Of a stretch of 64,000 bases of DNA, positions 17,031 to 26,308 are shown piece by piece. The stretch is taken from NCBI RefSeq assembly GCF_001664485.1, contig NZ_CP013634.1, positions 186,001-250,000 on the forward strand, written 5' to 3'. The notes below the pieces were generated by a model. The model made no database searches, was not told the origin of the DNA, and saw only the letters and a list, made by a program, of their open reading frames with translations. How positions within the stretch are numbered: the first letter of the stretch is position 1; every line of letters begins with the position of its first letter. The position numbers and the translations under genes were made by a program. This stretch comes from Rhizobium sp. N324. GTDB lineage: Bacteria; Pseudomonadota; Alphaproteobacteria; Rhizobiales; Rhizobiaceae.

Positions 17031-18056
17031 TTATTGGGCCGGCTTGTAGATCTGGTCAAATACCCCGCCATCGCCGAAGAATTTCGGCTGTGCGCTTTTC
17101 CAGCCGCCGAAGTCGTCGATGGTCGCGAGCGTCAGCTTCGGGAAGCGGGCGATGTCGGCCGGATCGGCGGCTTCAGGCTTGATCGGCCGGTAATAGTGCT
17201 TGGCGGCGATCTTCTGGCCTTCGTCCGAATAGAGGTAGTTGAGATAGGCTTCGGCGACCTTGCGCGTGCCCTTCTTGTCGACATTGCCGTCGACAATGGC
17301 GACCGGCGGGTCGGCGCGGATGGAGAAGCTCGGCGTGACAATCTCGAACTGGTCGGGACCGAGCTCTTCGAGCGAGAGATAGGCTTCGTTTTCCCAGGCA
17401 AGCAGCACATCGCCGAGGCCGCGCTGGACGAAGGTGGTCGTTGCGCCGCGGGCACCGGTATCGAGAACCGGAACGTGCTGCAGCAGCTTGGCGACGTAAT
17501 CCTGCGCCTTGGCTTCGTCACCGCCATTCGCCTGCTTGGCCCATGCCCAGGCGGCGAGGAAGTTCCAGCGGGCGCCGCCCGAGGTCTTCGGGTTCGGCGT
17601 GATGACCTGCACGTCATCCTTGACCAGGTCGCCCCAATCCTTGATGCCCTTCGGATTGCCCTTGCGGACGAGGAAGACGATCGTCGACGTATAAGGCGTC
17701 GAATTGTTCGGAAATTTGGTCTTCCAGTCGGCGGGGATCTTGCCGGTCGCCTTGGAAATCGCGTCGATATCGCCTTCCAGCGCCAGCGTGACGACGTCGG
17801 CATCGAGACCGTCGATGACCGAGCGGGCCTGGGCGCCGGATCCGCCGTGCGAGGCCTGGATGGTCACGGTTTCACCGCTGTCCTTTTGCCACTTGGCGGC
17901 AAAGGCGGCATTGAAATCCTTGTACAATTCGCGGGTCGGATCGTAGGAAACGTTGAGCAGCGTCTGATCCGCGAAAGCAGGAGCAATGCTCCCGATCGCG
18001 AAGCTGCCCGCCATGACCGCGGCCGCAAGGAGCCGGGTGAGCCGTTGTGTCTGCAT
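17031..18056 (-). CDS. sbp: Periplasmic sulfate-binding protein
   Basis: 341 aa with a Sec signal peptide cleaved near AFA-DQ (residue 29). The mature protein opens [17 protein letters not shown] and contains [47 protein letters not shown], and [13 protein letters not shown], nearly identical in layout to E. coli Sbp. It is the first gene of the sulfate importer operon. AGGAGGGTTCCC precedes the ATG. Sbp and the thiosulfate-binding CysP are close relatives; motif spacing favours sulfate. Confidence 0.93.
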   Translation of the reverse strand: MQTQRLTRLLAAAVMAGSFAIGSIAPAFADQTLLNVSYDPTRELYKDFNAAFAAKWQKDSGETVTIQASHGGSGAQARSVIDGLDADVVTLALEGDIDAISKATGKIPADWKTKFPNNSTPYTSTIVFLVRKGNPKGIKDWGDLVKDDVQVITPNPKTSGGARWNFLAAWAWAKQANGGDEAKAQDYVAKLLQHVPVLDTGARGATTTFVQRGLGDVLLAWENEAYLSLEELGPDQFEIVTPSFSIRADPPVAIVDGNVDKKGTRKVAEAYLNYLYSDEGQKIAAKHYYRPIKPEAADPADIARFPKLTLATIDDFGGWKSAQPKFFGDGGVFDQIYKPAQ

Positions 18057-18419
18057 GGGAACCCTCCTGTTTTCTGTCTTAACTCTATCAAGTCAGTCGT
18101 ATAATGAAACGAAGGTTCTTCCCGTTCCGTCCCTGACGTTAGAATGTCATTCCATTTAAGGGGTGATCTTGAAATAGACGTCCCGGAGTTGGCCGCGGCC
18201 AATTGCCGGTCGCGGCCGCCGGACTGAAAGCGTCGTGCCTTTTTGGCCACAGTTCCTCCACGAAAGCGCCATGGTGGTGCGGATTTTTGCCCAGATTTTG
18301 CCGCGATGACACTTGCGCATTCCTATATGGCGACCGTGCGGTCGTATTTGCTGACCGCTACGCGGGGGCATCCCTTGACCATGTGCCCCGCATTCCAAAC
18401 CTGTTTAGGGCCATTGAAA
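18057..18419. other. Intergenic region between divergent sbp and porin genes
   Basis: 363 bp with no convincing gene. It must contain both outward promoters. On the minus strand an ATTATA-containing AT-rich patch near 18095-18105 could be the -10 region for sbp. A GC-rich partial dyad occurs at about 18190-18222 (GGCCGCGGCC and GGTCGCGGCC). Several short overlapping frames here lack ribosome-binding sites. Confidence 0.4.
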
Positions 18420-19436
18420 ATGAATATCAGAACTATCCTTTTTGCCTCCGTAGCCGCCCTTGCCGCGGCCTCCGGAGCCCGCGCAGCCGACGCCATCGTG
18501 GCGGCGGAACCCGAGCCCGTGGAATATGTTCGCGTTTGCGACGCCTACGGGACCGGCTATTTTTATATTCCGGGAACGGAAACATGCCTTTCGATTGGCG
18601 GTTATATCCGTACCGAAGTGCGCTTCGGTGACCATATATCCGGCGATTCCGACGTAAACTTCTGGACTCGCGGTCAGGTCACCTTCCAGGCCAAGAACGA
18701 CACCGAGTACGGCACGCTCACCGGCGTCATCACGCTGCGTTACAATGCCGACAGCGCCTCCGACCAGGAAGCTCTGCTCGACGAAGGCTATATCGACATT
18801 GCCGGTTTCCGAGTCGGTAAGCTTTACAGCTGGTGGGACGACGACATGAGCGGCGAGACCGATACGCTCGCCAGCAACGAGACGACGCACAACTCGATCC
18901 GTTATCAGTACGAGGCGGGCGCCTTCACGGCCGGCCTCTCGGTCGACGAACTGGAAGACGACTACGCCACCAAGCCGGGTGAAGGCCCGAACAATTTTGG
19001 TGTCGCAGGCCAGGTCTCCTACAAGGCCGGCGCCATCAGCGCTTACCTGCTGGCCGGTTATGACACCGACACCAGCGAAGTTGCTGTCCGCGGCATCGTC
19101 TATGCCGATATCGGCCCGGGCACGCTCGGCATCGCCGGCGTCTGGGCAAGCGGCGCCAACTACTACTACGAAGAGTCCGAATGGACGATCGCAGCAGAAT
19201 ACGCCTTGAAGATCAACGACAAGTGGTCGGTCACCCCTGGCTTCCAGTACTTCGAAAACATCTCGCTCGACGCTGACGGCAACGGCTTCAGCGGCGGCAG
19301 CGCCTACACCACCGGTGTCACGATCGATTACCGCATCGTCGACGACCTCCGCACCAAGCTCAGCGTGCAGTATCACGATGAGGACGAAGGCGACGACGAC
19401 GTGTTCGGCTTCCTGCGCTTCCAGCGCGATTTCTAA
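18420..19436 (+). CDS. Outer-membrane porin (rhizobial/brucella Omp2-RopA family)
   Basis: 338 aa. A signal peptide (MNIRTILFASVAALAAASGA, cut after ARA) precedes ADAIVAAEPEPVEYVRVCDAYGTGYFYIPG and ETCLSIGGY, the characteristic N-terminal box of alphaproteobacterial general porins with two conserved Cys. The rest alternates short amphipathic strands and acidic turns and ends FGFLRFQRDF, with the C-terminal Phe needed for BAM-dependent insertion. The N-terminal extension of the frame lacks a signal peptide, so the ATG at 18420 is preferred. A strong terminator follows. It is probably monocistronic. Confidence 0.9.
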   Translation: MNIRTILFASVAALAAASGARAADAIVAAEPEPVEYVRVCDAYGTGYFYIPGTETCLSIGGYIRTEVRFGDHISGDSDVNFWTRGQVTFQAKNDTEYGTLTGVITLRYNADSASDQEALLDEGYIDIAGFRVGKLYSWWDDDMSGETDTLASNETTHNSIRYQYEAGAFTAGLSVDELEDDYATKPGEGPNNFGVAGQVSYKAGAISAYLLAGYDTDTSEVAVRGIVYADIGPGTLGIAGVWASGANYYYEESEWTIAAEYALKINDKWSVTPGFQYFENISLDADGNGFSGGSAYTTGVTIDYRIVDDLRTKLSVQYHDEDEGDDDVFGFLRFQRDF

Positions 19437-19460
19437 GATCGTCTGATCGCAAACGAGTGG

Positions 19461-19487
19461 GGCGCGGCCTTCGGACCGCGCCTTTTT
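19461..19487 (+). terminator. Rho-independent terminator of the porin gene
   Basis: Arms GGCGCGG (19461-19467) and CCGCGCC (19476-19482) with a short loop, followed by TTTTT, 25 bp past the porin stop codon. The convergent ptsN gene ends at the T-tract. Confidence 0.85.
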
Positions 19488-19942
19488 CACACCCTGGAGT
19501 CGGCGATGAAATCGGAATAAAATTCGTCGGCCGTCCTTGCCTTGCGCATGGCGGCGAGCACGCCGTCCGACTGCAGCCGCCGGGCGATGGCGGACAGCAC
19601 GTTCAGATATTCGCCGCGATTGTTCTCGCCGAAGAGCAGCACGAAGGCGATATCGGTCGGGATATCGTCGATCGCCTCGAAATCCAGCGGCTGGGCGAAG
19701 CGGAGGAGAAGGCCGCGCGGGCTGGTCATGCCGTCGATCGCCGCATGCGGAATGGCGATACCGTTGCCGATGCCGGTGGAACCGAGCTTCTCGCGCGCTT
19801 CGAGCGCCTTCAGGATGATCTGGCCGTCGACGAAGAAGGCCTTGGCCGCCTTATCCGCGATACCCTGCAGCGCGCGCCATTTCGTCGGGGCCGATACGCC
19901 GATGAAGGTGTGTTCCGGCCGGATGATGTTGGGAAGATTCAT
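19487..19942 (-). CDS. ptsN: PTS-Ntr EIIA component (PtsN-like), linked to kdp
   Basis: 151 aa, full length for EIIA-Ntr (about 150-160). The phosphorylatable histidine is His66 in GIGNGIAIPHAAID; LVLLFGENNRGEYLNVLS-type sequence (residues about 107-122) is the family core. It lies 57 bp downstream of kdpE on the same strand. In E. coli and R. leguminosarum, EIIA-Ntr binds the KdpD kinase and modulates K+ uptake; rhizobia typically also carry a main ptsN beside rpoN, so this is likely a second copy. The linkage suggests a dedicated role in K+ control, which is inference. Confidence 0.88.
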   Translation of the reverse strand: MNLPNIIRPEHTFIGVSAPTKWRALQGIADKAAKAFFVDGQIILKALEAREKLGSTGIGNGIAIPHAAIDGMTSPRGLLLRFAQPLDFEAIDDIPTDIAFVLLFGENNRGEYLNVLSAIARRLQSDGVLAAMRKARTADEFYSDFIADSRV

Positions 19943-19999
19943 GTCATTCTCAGTGCGGTTCTGGCTCGAAAGTGTTCGGGCAGCGGTAGGGAAGGGCGG

Positions 20000-20692
20000 T
20001 CAGTCCGGTTCCCTGAGCCGGTAGCCGACGCCGGTCTCGGTGGTGATATAGTGCGGCTGGTCGGGAATCTGTTCGACTTTTTGCCGCAGCTGCCTGATGT
20101 AGACGCGCAGATACTGCACATCCGCCGCGGGCCCCCAGACCTGCTTTAGAAGAAACTGATGGGTCAGCACCTTGCCGGCATGCTGGGCGAGCACCCGCAG
20201 GATGTCGTATTCCTTGGGCGACAGTTTGATGTCCTGGCCGTCGACCTTGACGATGCGCTTGACCAAATCGATCGATAGCCCGCCGGTTTGGAAGATCGCT
20301 TTTTCGCCTTGCTGCTGCAACCGGTGGCGCAGCGCCACGCGGATGCGGGCGCCGAGTTCGTTGACGCCGAAAGGTTTGGTGACGTAATCGTCGGCGCCGC
20401 TTTCCAGCGCATTGACGATGCCGGCCTCGTCGGTGCGGCTGGAGAGGATGACGATCGGCATGGAAAGCCCTTGGTCGCGCCATTCCTGCAGCAGCTCGTG
20501 GCCTGATGTGTCGGGCAGGCCGAGGTCGAGCACGATGAGGTCGGGCATGCCGTCGGCAACCGACTGGCGGGCGATCGCGGCGTTGGCCGCCTCCTGCACC
20601 TCGTAACCCTGCGCGGTCAGGCCGACGCGGAGCAGCTTGCGAATCGGCGGCTCGTCGTCGACGACGAGGATTTTGACGGCTGAACCGGTCAT
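20000..20692 (-). CDS. kdpE: KdpE response regulator
   Basis: 230 aa. Receiver domain with acidic pocket VDDE (11-14), phospho-acceptor Asp56 in LIVLDLGLPD, conserved Ser/Lys (YVTKPFG). The C-terminal OmpR-type winged helix contains LSPKEYDILRVLAQHAGKVL and YIRQLRQKVE. The start overlaps the kdpD stop by 4 bp (ATGA). With KdpD it activates kdpFABC when K+ is scarce. Confidence 0.95.
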   Translation of the reverse strand: MTGSAVKILVVDDEPPIRKLLRVGLTAQGYEVQEAANAAIARQSVADGMPDLIVLDLGLPDTSGHELLQEWRDQGLSMPIVILSSRTDEAGIVNALESGADDYVTKPFGVNELGARIRVALRHRLQQQGEKAIFQTGGLSIDLVKRIVKVDGQDIKLSPKEYDILRVLAQHAGKVLTHQFLLKQVWGPAADVQYLRVYIRQLRQKVEQIPDQPHYITTETGVGYRLREPD

Positions 20693-23397
20693 TTGAGTTC
20701 ATCCAGTTTCGGAATGTCGGTGGGTATCGGCAGGCGGATGGTAAAGACGGCGCCCGAACGGCCGGCCCGGTTGCCGGCCGCGATCGTGCCGCCCATCGCC
20801 TCGATGAAGCCGCGGCAGATGGAAAGGCCGAGGCCGGTGCCGGCGCGCACCTGATCGCCCTTGCGCACGCGATAGAAGGTATCGAAGACACGGGTGAGAT
20901 CGGCCGGCGGGATGCCCGGGCCTTCGTCCGAGACCTGCAGGACGACGTTGTCGGCATCGGCCCAGCCCCCGATATGGACCACGGAGCCCTCGGGCGCATA
21001 TTTCGCGGCATTGTCGAGCAGGTTGAAGATCACCTGCTCGAACAGCACCGGGTCGACGCGCACCATCGGCAGGTCGGCGGGAATGCTCATCTCGGTTCGG
21101 TGCCGTTCGAGGATCTTTGCCGCACGGCGCAGCGCGCTGCCGGCGATATCGCCGGCATAATGCAGCGCAGAGTTCGGCTCCATCGCGCCGGATTCGATCT
21201 TGGTCATGTCGAGCAGGTTGGCGATGAAACGGTTGAGGCGCTCGGATTCGTCGACGACGGTTGTCAGAAGGTCGCTGCGATCCTCCTCCGGCATCGAGGC
21301 GAAGTAATCGCGCAGCGTGCCGGCGGCGCCGAGGATAGCAGCAAGCGGCGTTTTCAGGTCGTGCGAAATCGAGGTGAGCAGGGCCGAGCGCAGCCGGTCG
21401 GCTTCGGCCGCCAGCCGTGCTCGATCTACATCGGCGACGAGCTGCACACGTTCGATGGCAAGCGCCGCTTGGTCGGCCAGGGCATCGAGCAGCCGCTGCT
21501 GCTCCGGCGTCAACAGCGGTCCGTCGCGGCGGTCGCTGTCGAGGCCGATGACGCCGACGGCGGTGCGCCCGGTTCTGAGCGGCACATAGAGGCGCTTGGC
21601 GCCGGGCAGCGTATCGGCGCCGCGGCCGGCGGCGTGGTTGTGCTCCCAGGCCCAGCGGGCGGCGGCGATATCGGCATCGTCGAGCGTGTCGTCGGGGGGA
21701 TAACCGGCCTTGACGGCAATGCTGCCCTCCTCAGGCAGCAGCAGCACGGCGCGGACCTTCAGCATCGAGGCGAGCTGGAAGGCGGTCGCCCACAGCACGT
21801 CGTCGAGTGTGCCGGTGCCGGCGAGCTTTTTCGAGAAGAGATAGAGATCCTCGGTCGTGCGCGCCCGCTGCCTCGCGGCGGCGGCCTGGCGCTGCACGGT
21901 GGCGGTCAGATTGCTGGCGATGATGGCGACGCCCAGGAAGAAGAACAGGGCAAGCACGCTTTCCGGATCGCTGATCGTCAGCGTGTAGCGCGGCGGCAGG
22001 AAGAAGAAGTTGAAGGACAGCGCGCCGAGGATACAGCTGTAAAGCGCCGGCCGCAGGCCGTGCAGGACGGCGGAGGTCAGCACCGCCATCAGGAAGACCA
22101 GGGCCAAGTTGCGCACGTCGAGCACCTGGTCGAGCACGACGCCGACGGCGAGCGCAATGGCGACATAGACGGTCGCCAGCAGGTAGGCCCGGAAATCCAG
22201 TGGCGGCGCGGTGTCGGCCGACTTGATGCCGCGCGCGGTGGTGCCGTCCTTCTCGGTGCCCGAGATGACATGGACGCTGATCTCGCCGGTCTTGCGGATC
22301 AGCTCGTCGGTGATCGACCGGCTCCACCAGTCTCGCCAGGTCGGCTTCTTCGGGGCGCCGATGACGATATGGGTGACGTTGTTGGCGCTGGCATGGCGGA
22401 CGAGTTCTTCGGCCACCTCGCGGCCGGGAAGGGTGATCGCCTCGCCGCCGAGCTGTTCGGCAAGCCGCAGCGTCGCCGCGACGGTATCGCGTTCGGCTTC
22501 GGTCAGATTGATCGAGCGGTTGGTCTCGATATAGACGGCCGCCCAGGGCGCGCGCAGCCGCGAGGCCATGCGGGCGGCGTAACGCACCAGCGAGGCGGAG
22601 CGCGGGTGGTGGTCGACCGAGACGAGGACGCGTTCGCCCGCCGCCCAGGGGCCTGAGATGGCGTTGGCCTGCATATGGGTGAGCAACTGGTCGTCGACAC
22701 GCTGGGCGGTCTTGCGCAGCGCCAGCTCCCTCAGCGCCGTCAGGTTGCCGGGCGTGAAATAATTGGTCAGCGCCCGTTCGGCGGTGCGCGGCATATAGAC
22801 CTTGCCGTCATGCAGGCGTTTGATCAGATCATCCGGCGTCAGATCGATGATCTCGACGTCGTCGGCAAGGTCGATGATCGAATCCGGCACCGTCTCGCGC
22901 ACGCGGATGCGGGTGATCTGCGAGACGACGTCGTTCAGGCTTTCGACATGCTGGATGTTCAGCGTCGTATAGACGTCGATGCCGCGATCGAGCAATTCCT
23001 TGACGTCGAGATAGCGTTTCGGATGGCGGCTGCCCTCGGCATTGGTATGGGCGAGTTCGTCGACCAGCACGAGATCGGGCCGGCGGGCAAGGATGCCGTC
23101 GAGGTCCATTTCCTCGAGCGCCCGGCCCTTATAGTCGATTTCGACGCGGGGGATGATCTCGAAGCCGGCGACCAGCGCCTCGGTCTCCTTGCGGCCATGG
23201 GTCTCGACGACGCCGATGACGACATCGAGACCGTCGGCGATCTTGGCGCGGCCGGAGATCAGCATCTCATAGGTCTTGCCGACACCCGGCGCGGCGCCCA
23301 GAAAGATCTTCAGACGACCGCGCATCTCCGCCCGGGCCTTTTCGAGAAGCGCATCGGGCGATGGCCTGCCGGCCTGGTCGCGATTGTCGTCTGGCAT
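20689..23397 (-). CDS. kdpD: KdpD sensor histidine kinase
   Basis: 902 aa, full length. The cytoplasmic N-terminal KdpD domain has Walker A GAAPGVGKT (34-42) and Walker B LVLVDELAHTN; a universal-stress-like region (about 245-370) follows. Four closely spaced membrane helices lie around residues 400-510 (AYLLATVYVAIALAVGVVLD onward), then a GAF-like region. The kinase core has the phospho-His in ISHDLKTPLAAILGAAG and the N, G1 and G2 boxes (NLLDNAAKYAP, DEGPGIP, GTGLGLSI). It senses K+ limitation. It is separated from kdpC by a palindromic repeat, so kdpDE may have its own promoter or reduced readthrough. Confidence 0.96.
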   Translation of the reverse strand: MPDDNRDQAGRPSPDALLEKARAEMRGRLKIFLGAAPGVGKTYEMLISGRAKIADGLDVVIGVVETHGRKETEALVAGFEIIPRVEIDYKGRALEEMDLDGILARRPDLVLVDELAHTNAEGSRHPKRYLDVKELLDRGIDVYTTLNIQHVESLNDVVSQITRIRVRETVPDSIIDLADDVEIIDLTPDDLIKRLHDGKVYMPRTAERALTNYFTPGNLTALRELALRKTAQRVDDQLLTHMQANAISGPWAAGERVLVSVDHHPRSASLVRYAARMASRLRAPWAAVYIETNRSINLTEAERDTVAATLRLAEQLGGEAITLPGREVAEELVRHASANNVTHIVIGAPKKPTWRDWWSRSITDELIRKTGEISVHVISGTEKDGTTARGIKSADTAPPLDFRAYLLATVYVAIALAVGVVLDQVLDVRNLALVFLMAVLTSAVLHGLRPALYSCILGALSFNFFFLPPRYTLTISDPESVLALFFFLGVAIIASNLTATVQRQAAAARQRARTTEDLYLFSKKLAGTGTLDDVLWATAFQLASMLKVRAVLLLPEEGSIAVKAGYPPDDTLDDADIAAARWAWEHNHAAGRGADTLPGAKRLYVPLRTGRTAVGVIGLDSDRRDGPLLTPEQQRLLDALADQAALAIERVQLVADVDRARLAAEADRLRSALLTSISHDLKTPLAAILGAAGTLRDYFASMPEEDRSDLLTTVVDESERLNRFIANLLDMTKIESGAMEPNSALHYAGDIAGSALRRAAKILERHRTEMSIPADLPMVRVDPVLFEQVIFNLLDNAAKYAPEGSVVHIGGWADADNVVLQVSDEGPGIPPADLTRVFDTFYRVRKGDQVRAGTGLGLSICRGFIEAMGGTIAAGNRAGRSGAVFTIRLPIPTDIPKLDELK

Positions 23398-23441
23398 GCG
23401 TTTGGTCTTTCTGCAGATGCCTGTGCTTGAGGATGGGCGCT

Positions 23442-23583
23442 ACGCCTCCTTCTCCTCATTCCTATGCTCGTCACAGGAATCCAGCCACGCGAAGTCCTTC
23501 GCGTGAAAGAAGTCTCCCGCGCCGCCGACGCGGCTGCTGGATCCCTGTGACGAGCACAGGGATGAGGGAGAAGGAGAAGGCGT
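23442..23583. repeat. Large palindromic intergenic element between kdpC and kdpD
   Basis: About 44-bp outer arms: 23442-23485 (CGCCTCCTTCTCCTCATTCC, then GCTCGTCACAGG, ATCCAGC) pair with 23536-23583 (GCTGGAT, CCTGTGACGAGC, then GGGATGAGGGAGAAGGAG). A small internal hairpin CACGCGAA/TTCGCGTG sits at its centre (23486-23505). It fills nearly the whole gap between the pump operon and the sensor genes. It resembles rhizobial RIME-type elements but differs in sequence from the other two elements in the window. Confidence 0.8.
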
Positions 23584-23599
23584 GCCCAGCCAACGAAAC

Positions 23600-24169
23600 T
23601 CACTCAGTCATAGAAGCATCAAGCCTCTGATTCAACGCCAGAACATTGACGGTGGGTTCGCCGAGAAGGCCGAGTTCGCGGGCCTGGACGGCGCCGTCGA
23701 CCAGCGCCTTGACCTTGGCCTCGTCCAGGCCTCGTGCCTTGGCGACCCGGGGCACCTGGAAGTAGGCGGCCTCGGGTGAGATGTCGGGATCGAGGCCGCT
23801 GCCCGATGCGGTGACGAGGTCGGCCGGCACTTGCGTATTGGGGTTCGTCGCCTTGGCGGCCTCGTAGTCGCCCTTGACGCGGTCGATCAGTTTCTGGCTG
23901 GTCGGGCCGAGGTTGGAGCCGCTGGAGGCGGCCGCATTGTAACCGTCGCCGGCAGCCGACGGACGGCCGTGGAAATACTTGTCTGCGGTGAAGGCCTGAC
24001 CGATCAGCGTCGAGCCGATCACCTGACCGTTCTTCTCGACGAGGCTGCCGTTCGCCTGGGCGGGGAAGAGGGCCTGGGCGGCACCGGTCATGGCGAGGGG
24101 GTAGAGGAGGCCGGTGATCGCGGTGGTGGCGACGATCATGACGACGGCCGGGCGAAGTTCTTTCAACAT
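23600..24169 (-). CDS. kdpC: K+-transporting ATPase subunit C (KdpC)
   Basis: 189 aa from the ATG at 24169 with AAGGAG upstream; the frame is open further 5' but overlaps kdpB. One N-terminal membrane helix ([20 protein letters not shown]) is followed by the KdpC motifs [20 protein letters not shown] and [15 protein letters not shown]. It is the single-pass subunit that assists ATP binding and K+ affinity in the KdpFABC complex. Confidence 0.95.
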   Translation of the reverse strand: MLKELRPAVVMIVATTAITGLLYPLAMTGAAQALFPAQANGSLVEKNGQVIGSTLIGQAFTADKYFHGRPSAAGDGYNAAASSGSNLGPTSQKLIDRVKGDYEAAKATNPNTQVPADLVTASGSGLDPDISPEAAYFQVPRVAKARGLDEAKVKALVDGAVQARELGLLGEPTVNVLALNQRLDASMTE

Positions 24170-24183
24170 TGTTCTTAACTCCT

Positions 24184-26244
24184 TTAAGCGAGGCCGAGGG
24201 CCGCGACGGCCAGGTCGATCGCCTTGATTCCGATGAAGGGCACGATGATGCCGCCGAGGCCGTAGATCAGCAGGTTGCGCGACAAGAGCGCGCCGGCGCC
24301 GATCGGACGGTAGCGCACGCCCTTCAGCGATAGCGGGATCAGTGCGATGATGATCAATGCGTTGAAGATGATCGCCGAGAGGATGGCGCTTTGCGGCGTC
24401 GACAGTCCCATGACGTTGAGCACGCCGAGCTGCGGATAGAAGGTCAGGAACATCGCCGGGATGATGGCGAAGTATTTGGCGATGTCGTTGGCGATCGAGA
24501 AGGTCGTCAGGGCGCCGCGTGTCATCAGCAGCTGCTTGCCGATCTCGACGATCTCGATGAGCTTGGTCGGATCGCTGTCGAGATCGACCATGTTGCCGGC
24601 CTCGCGGGCAGCGACCGTGCCGGTGTTCATCGCGACGCCGACATCGGCCTGGGCAAGTGCGGGCGCATCGTTGGTGCCGTCGCCGCACATGGCGACCAGC
24701 TTGCCCTTGGCCTGTTCCTCGCGCATTAGCGCCAGCTTCATCTCCGGCGTCGCCTGAGCGAGGAAATCGTCGACGCCGGCTTCGGCGGCGATGGCGGCTG
24801 CCGTCAGCGGGTTGTCGCCCGTGATCATCACGGTGCGGATGCCCATGCGGCGCAGCTCCGTGAAGCGTTCGCGGATGCCACCCTTGACGATATCCTTCAG
24901 CTGGATGATGCCGAGCAGCCGGCCGTCGCGAGCGACGGCGAGCGGCGTGCCGCCCGATTTGGCGACCTCGTCGGCGATCGACTGCAGTTCGCGCACGACC
25001 TCGCTGCCGTTTTTCGAAGGCGCGTCGCCATTGACATAGGTCAGCACGGCATCGACCGCACCCTTGCGGATGGAGGCGCCTTCAAGATCGACGCCGCTCA
25101 TGCGGCTCTGGGCGGTGAAGGGCACGAAAGTCGCCTTGAGGCTCGCCATGTCGCGGCCGCGGATCGCATATTTCTCCTTGGCGAGCACGACGATGGAACG
25201 TCCCTCAGGCGTCTCGTCGGCCAGCGAGGCAAGCTGGGCGGCGTCGGCAAGATCCTGTTCGGACACGCCGCGCACCGGGCGGAAGCTCGTCGCCTGGCGA
25301 TTGCCGAGCGTGATCGTGCCTGTTTTGTCGAGCAGCAGCGTGTCGACGTCGCCGGCGGCCTCGACGGCCCGGCCGGACATGGCCAGCACGTTGAAGCGGA
25401 CGAGGCGGTCCATGCCGGCAATGCCGATCGCCGACAATAGCGCGCCTATGGTCGTCGGGATCAGGGTGACGAAGAGGGCGACGAGCACGATGATCGGGAT
25501 CGAGCCGCCGGCATAGATGGCAAAGCTCGGGATCGTCGCGGTGGCGAGCACGAAGATCAGCGTCATGCCGGCCAGCAGGATGTTGAGCGCGATCTCGTTC
25601 GGCGTCTTCTGGCGCTCCGCACCTTCGACCAGCGCGATCATCCGGTCGATGAAGGTCGAGCCGGCCGCCGCGGTAATGCGGACGCGGATCCAGTCGGACA
25701 GCACCTGGGTGCCGCCGGTGACTGCCGAGCGGTCGCCGCCGGATTCGCGGATGACCGGGGCGGATTCGCCTGTTATCGCCGCCTCATCGACCGAGGCGAC
25801 CCCTTCGACGACTTCACCGTCCGACGGGATGATGTCGCCGGCTTCGACGAGCACGATGTCGCCGACCTTCAGGCTGGTGCCCGCCACCATGCGGTAGTCG
25901 GTGCCGTTGTTGCCGGTCAAGAGCTTGGCCTGGGTTTCGGTGCGCGCCTTACGCAGCGAATCTGCCTGCGCCTTGCCGCGGCCTTCGGCGACGGCCTCGG
26001 CCAAATTGGCAAACAGCACGGTGAACCAGAGCCAGAGATTGATCTGGAAGGAGAAGCCGAGATTGCCGTTGCCGGCCACGAGGTCGCGCAGGAAGAGCAC
26101 AGTGGTCAGCACCGAGACCGTGGCGACGACGAACATGACCGGATTTCTGGCGAGCGCGCGCGGGTCGAGCTTCTTGAAAGCGGCGCCCACGGCGGGAATG
26201 AGGATGCGAGAATCCATGATGCTCGCGGATTTTGCCTGGCTCAT
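24184..26244 (-). CDS. kdpB: K+-transporting P-type ATPase subunit B (KdpB)
   Basis: 686 aa. The phosphorylated aspartate is Asp306 in [13 protein letters not shown]. Other P-type hallmarks: TGES (158-161; the Ser161 position corresponds to the inhibitory phosphorylation site Ser162 of E. coli KdpB), [10 protein letters not shown] and [12 protein letters not shown]. Seven membrane helices are expected. It is the catalytic pump subunit in the inner membrane and lies between kdpA and kdpC. Confidence 0.97.
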   Translation of the reverse strand: MSQAKSASIMDSRILIPAVGAAFKKLDPRALARNPVMFVVATVSVLTTVLFLRDLVAGNGNLGFSFQINLWLWFTVLFANLAEAVAEGRGKAQADSLRKARTETQAKLLTGNNGTDYRMVAGTSLKVGDIVLVEAGDIIPSDGEVVEGVASVDEAAITGESAPVIRESGGDRSAVTGGTQVLSDWIRVRITAAAGSTFIDRMIALVEGAERQKTPNEIALNILLAGMTLIFVLATATIPSFAIYAGGSIPIIVLVALFVTLIPTTIGALLSAIGIAGMDRLVRFNVLAMSGRAVEAAGDVDTLLLDKTGTITLGNRQATSFRPVRGVSEQDLADAAQLASLADETPEGRSIVVLAKEKYAIRGRDMASLKATFVPFTAQSRMSGVDLEGASIRKGAVDAVLTYVNGDAPSKNGSEVVRELQSIADEVAKSGGTPLAVARDGRLLGIIQLKDIVKGGIRERFTELRRMGIRTVMITGDNPLTAAAIAAEAGVDDFLAQATPEMKLALMREEQAKGKLVAMCGDGTNDAPALAQADVGVAMNTGTVAAREAGNMVDLDSDPTKLIEIVEIGKQLLMTRGALTTFSIANDIAKYFAIIPAMFLTFYPQLGVLNVMGLSTPQSAILSAIIFNALIIIALIPLSLKGVRYRPIGAGALLSRNLLIYGLGGIIVPFIGIKAIDLAVAALGLA

Positions 26245-26308
26245 AAGAGACTCCAGCTTGGAAAGAGGATGGCGAAGGACCCCGGCGACGCAGGGTCACG
26301 GCATCGCC

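Noticed and set aside
23442..23583. Insertion sequence or attachment site
   Set aside because: Palindromic, but there is no transposase and no flanking target duplication; a RIME-type element explains it.
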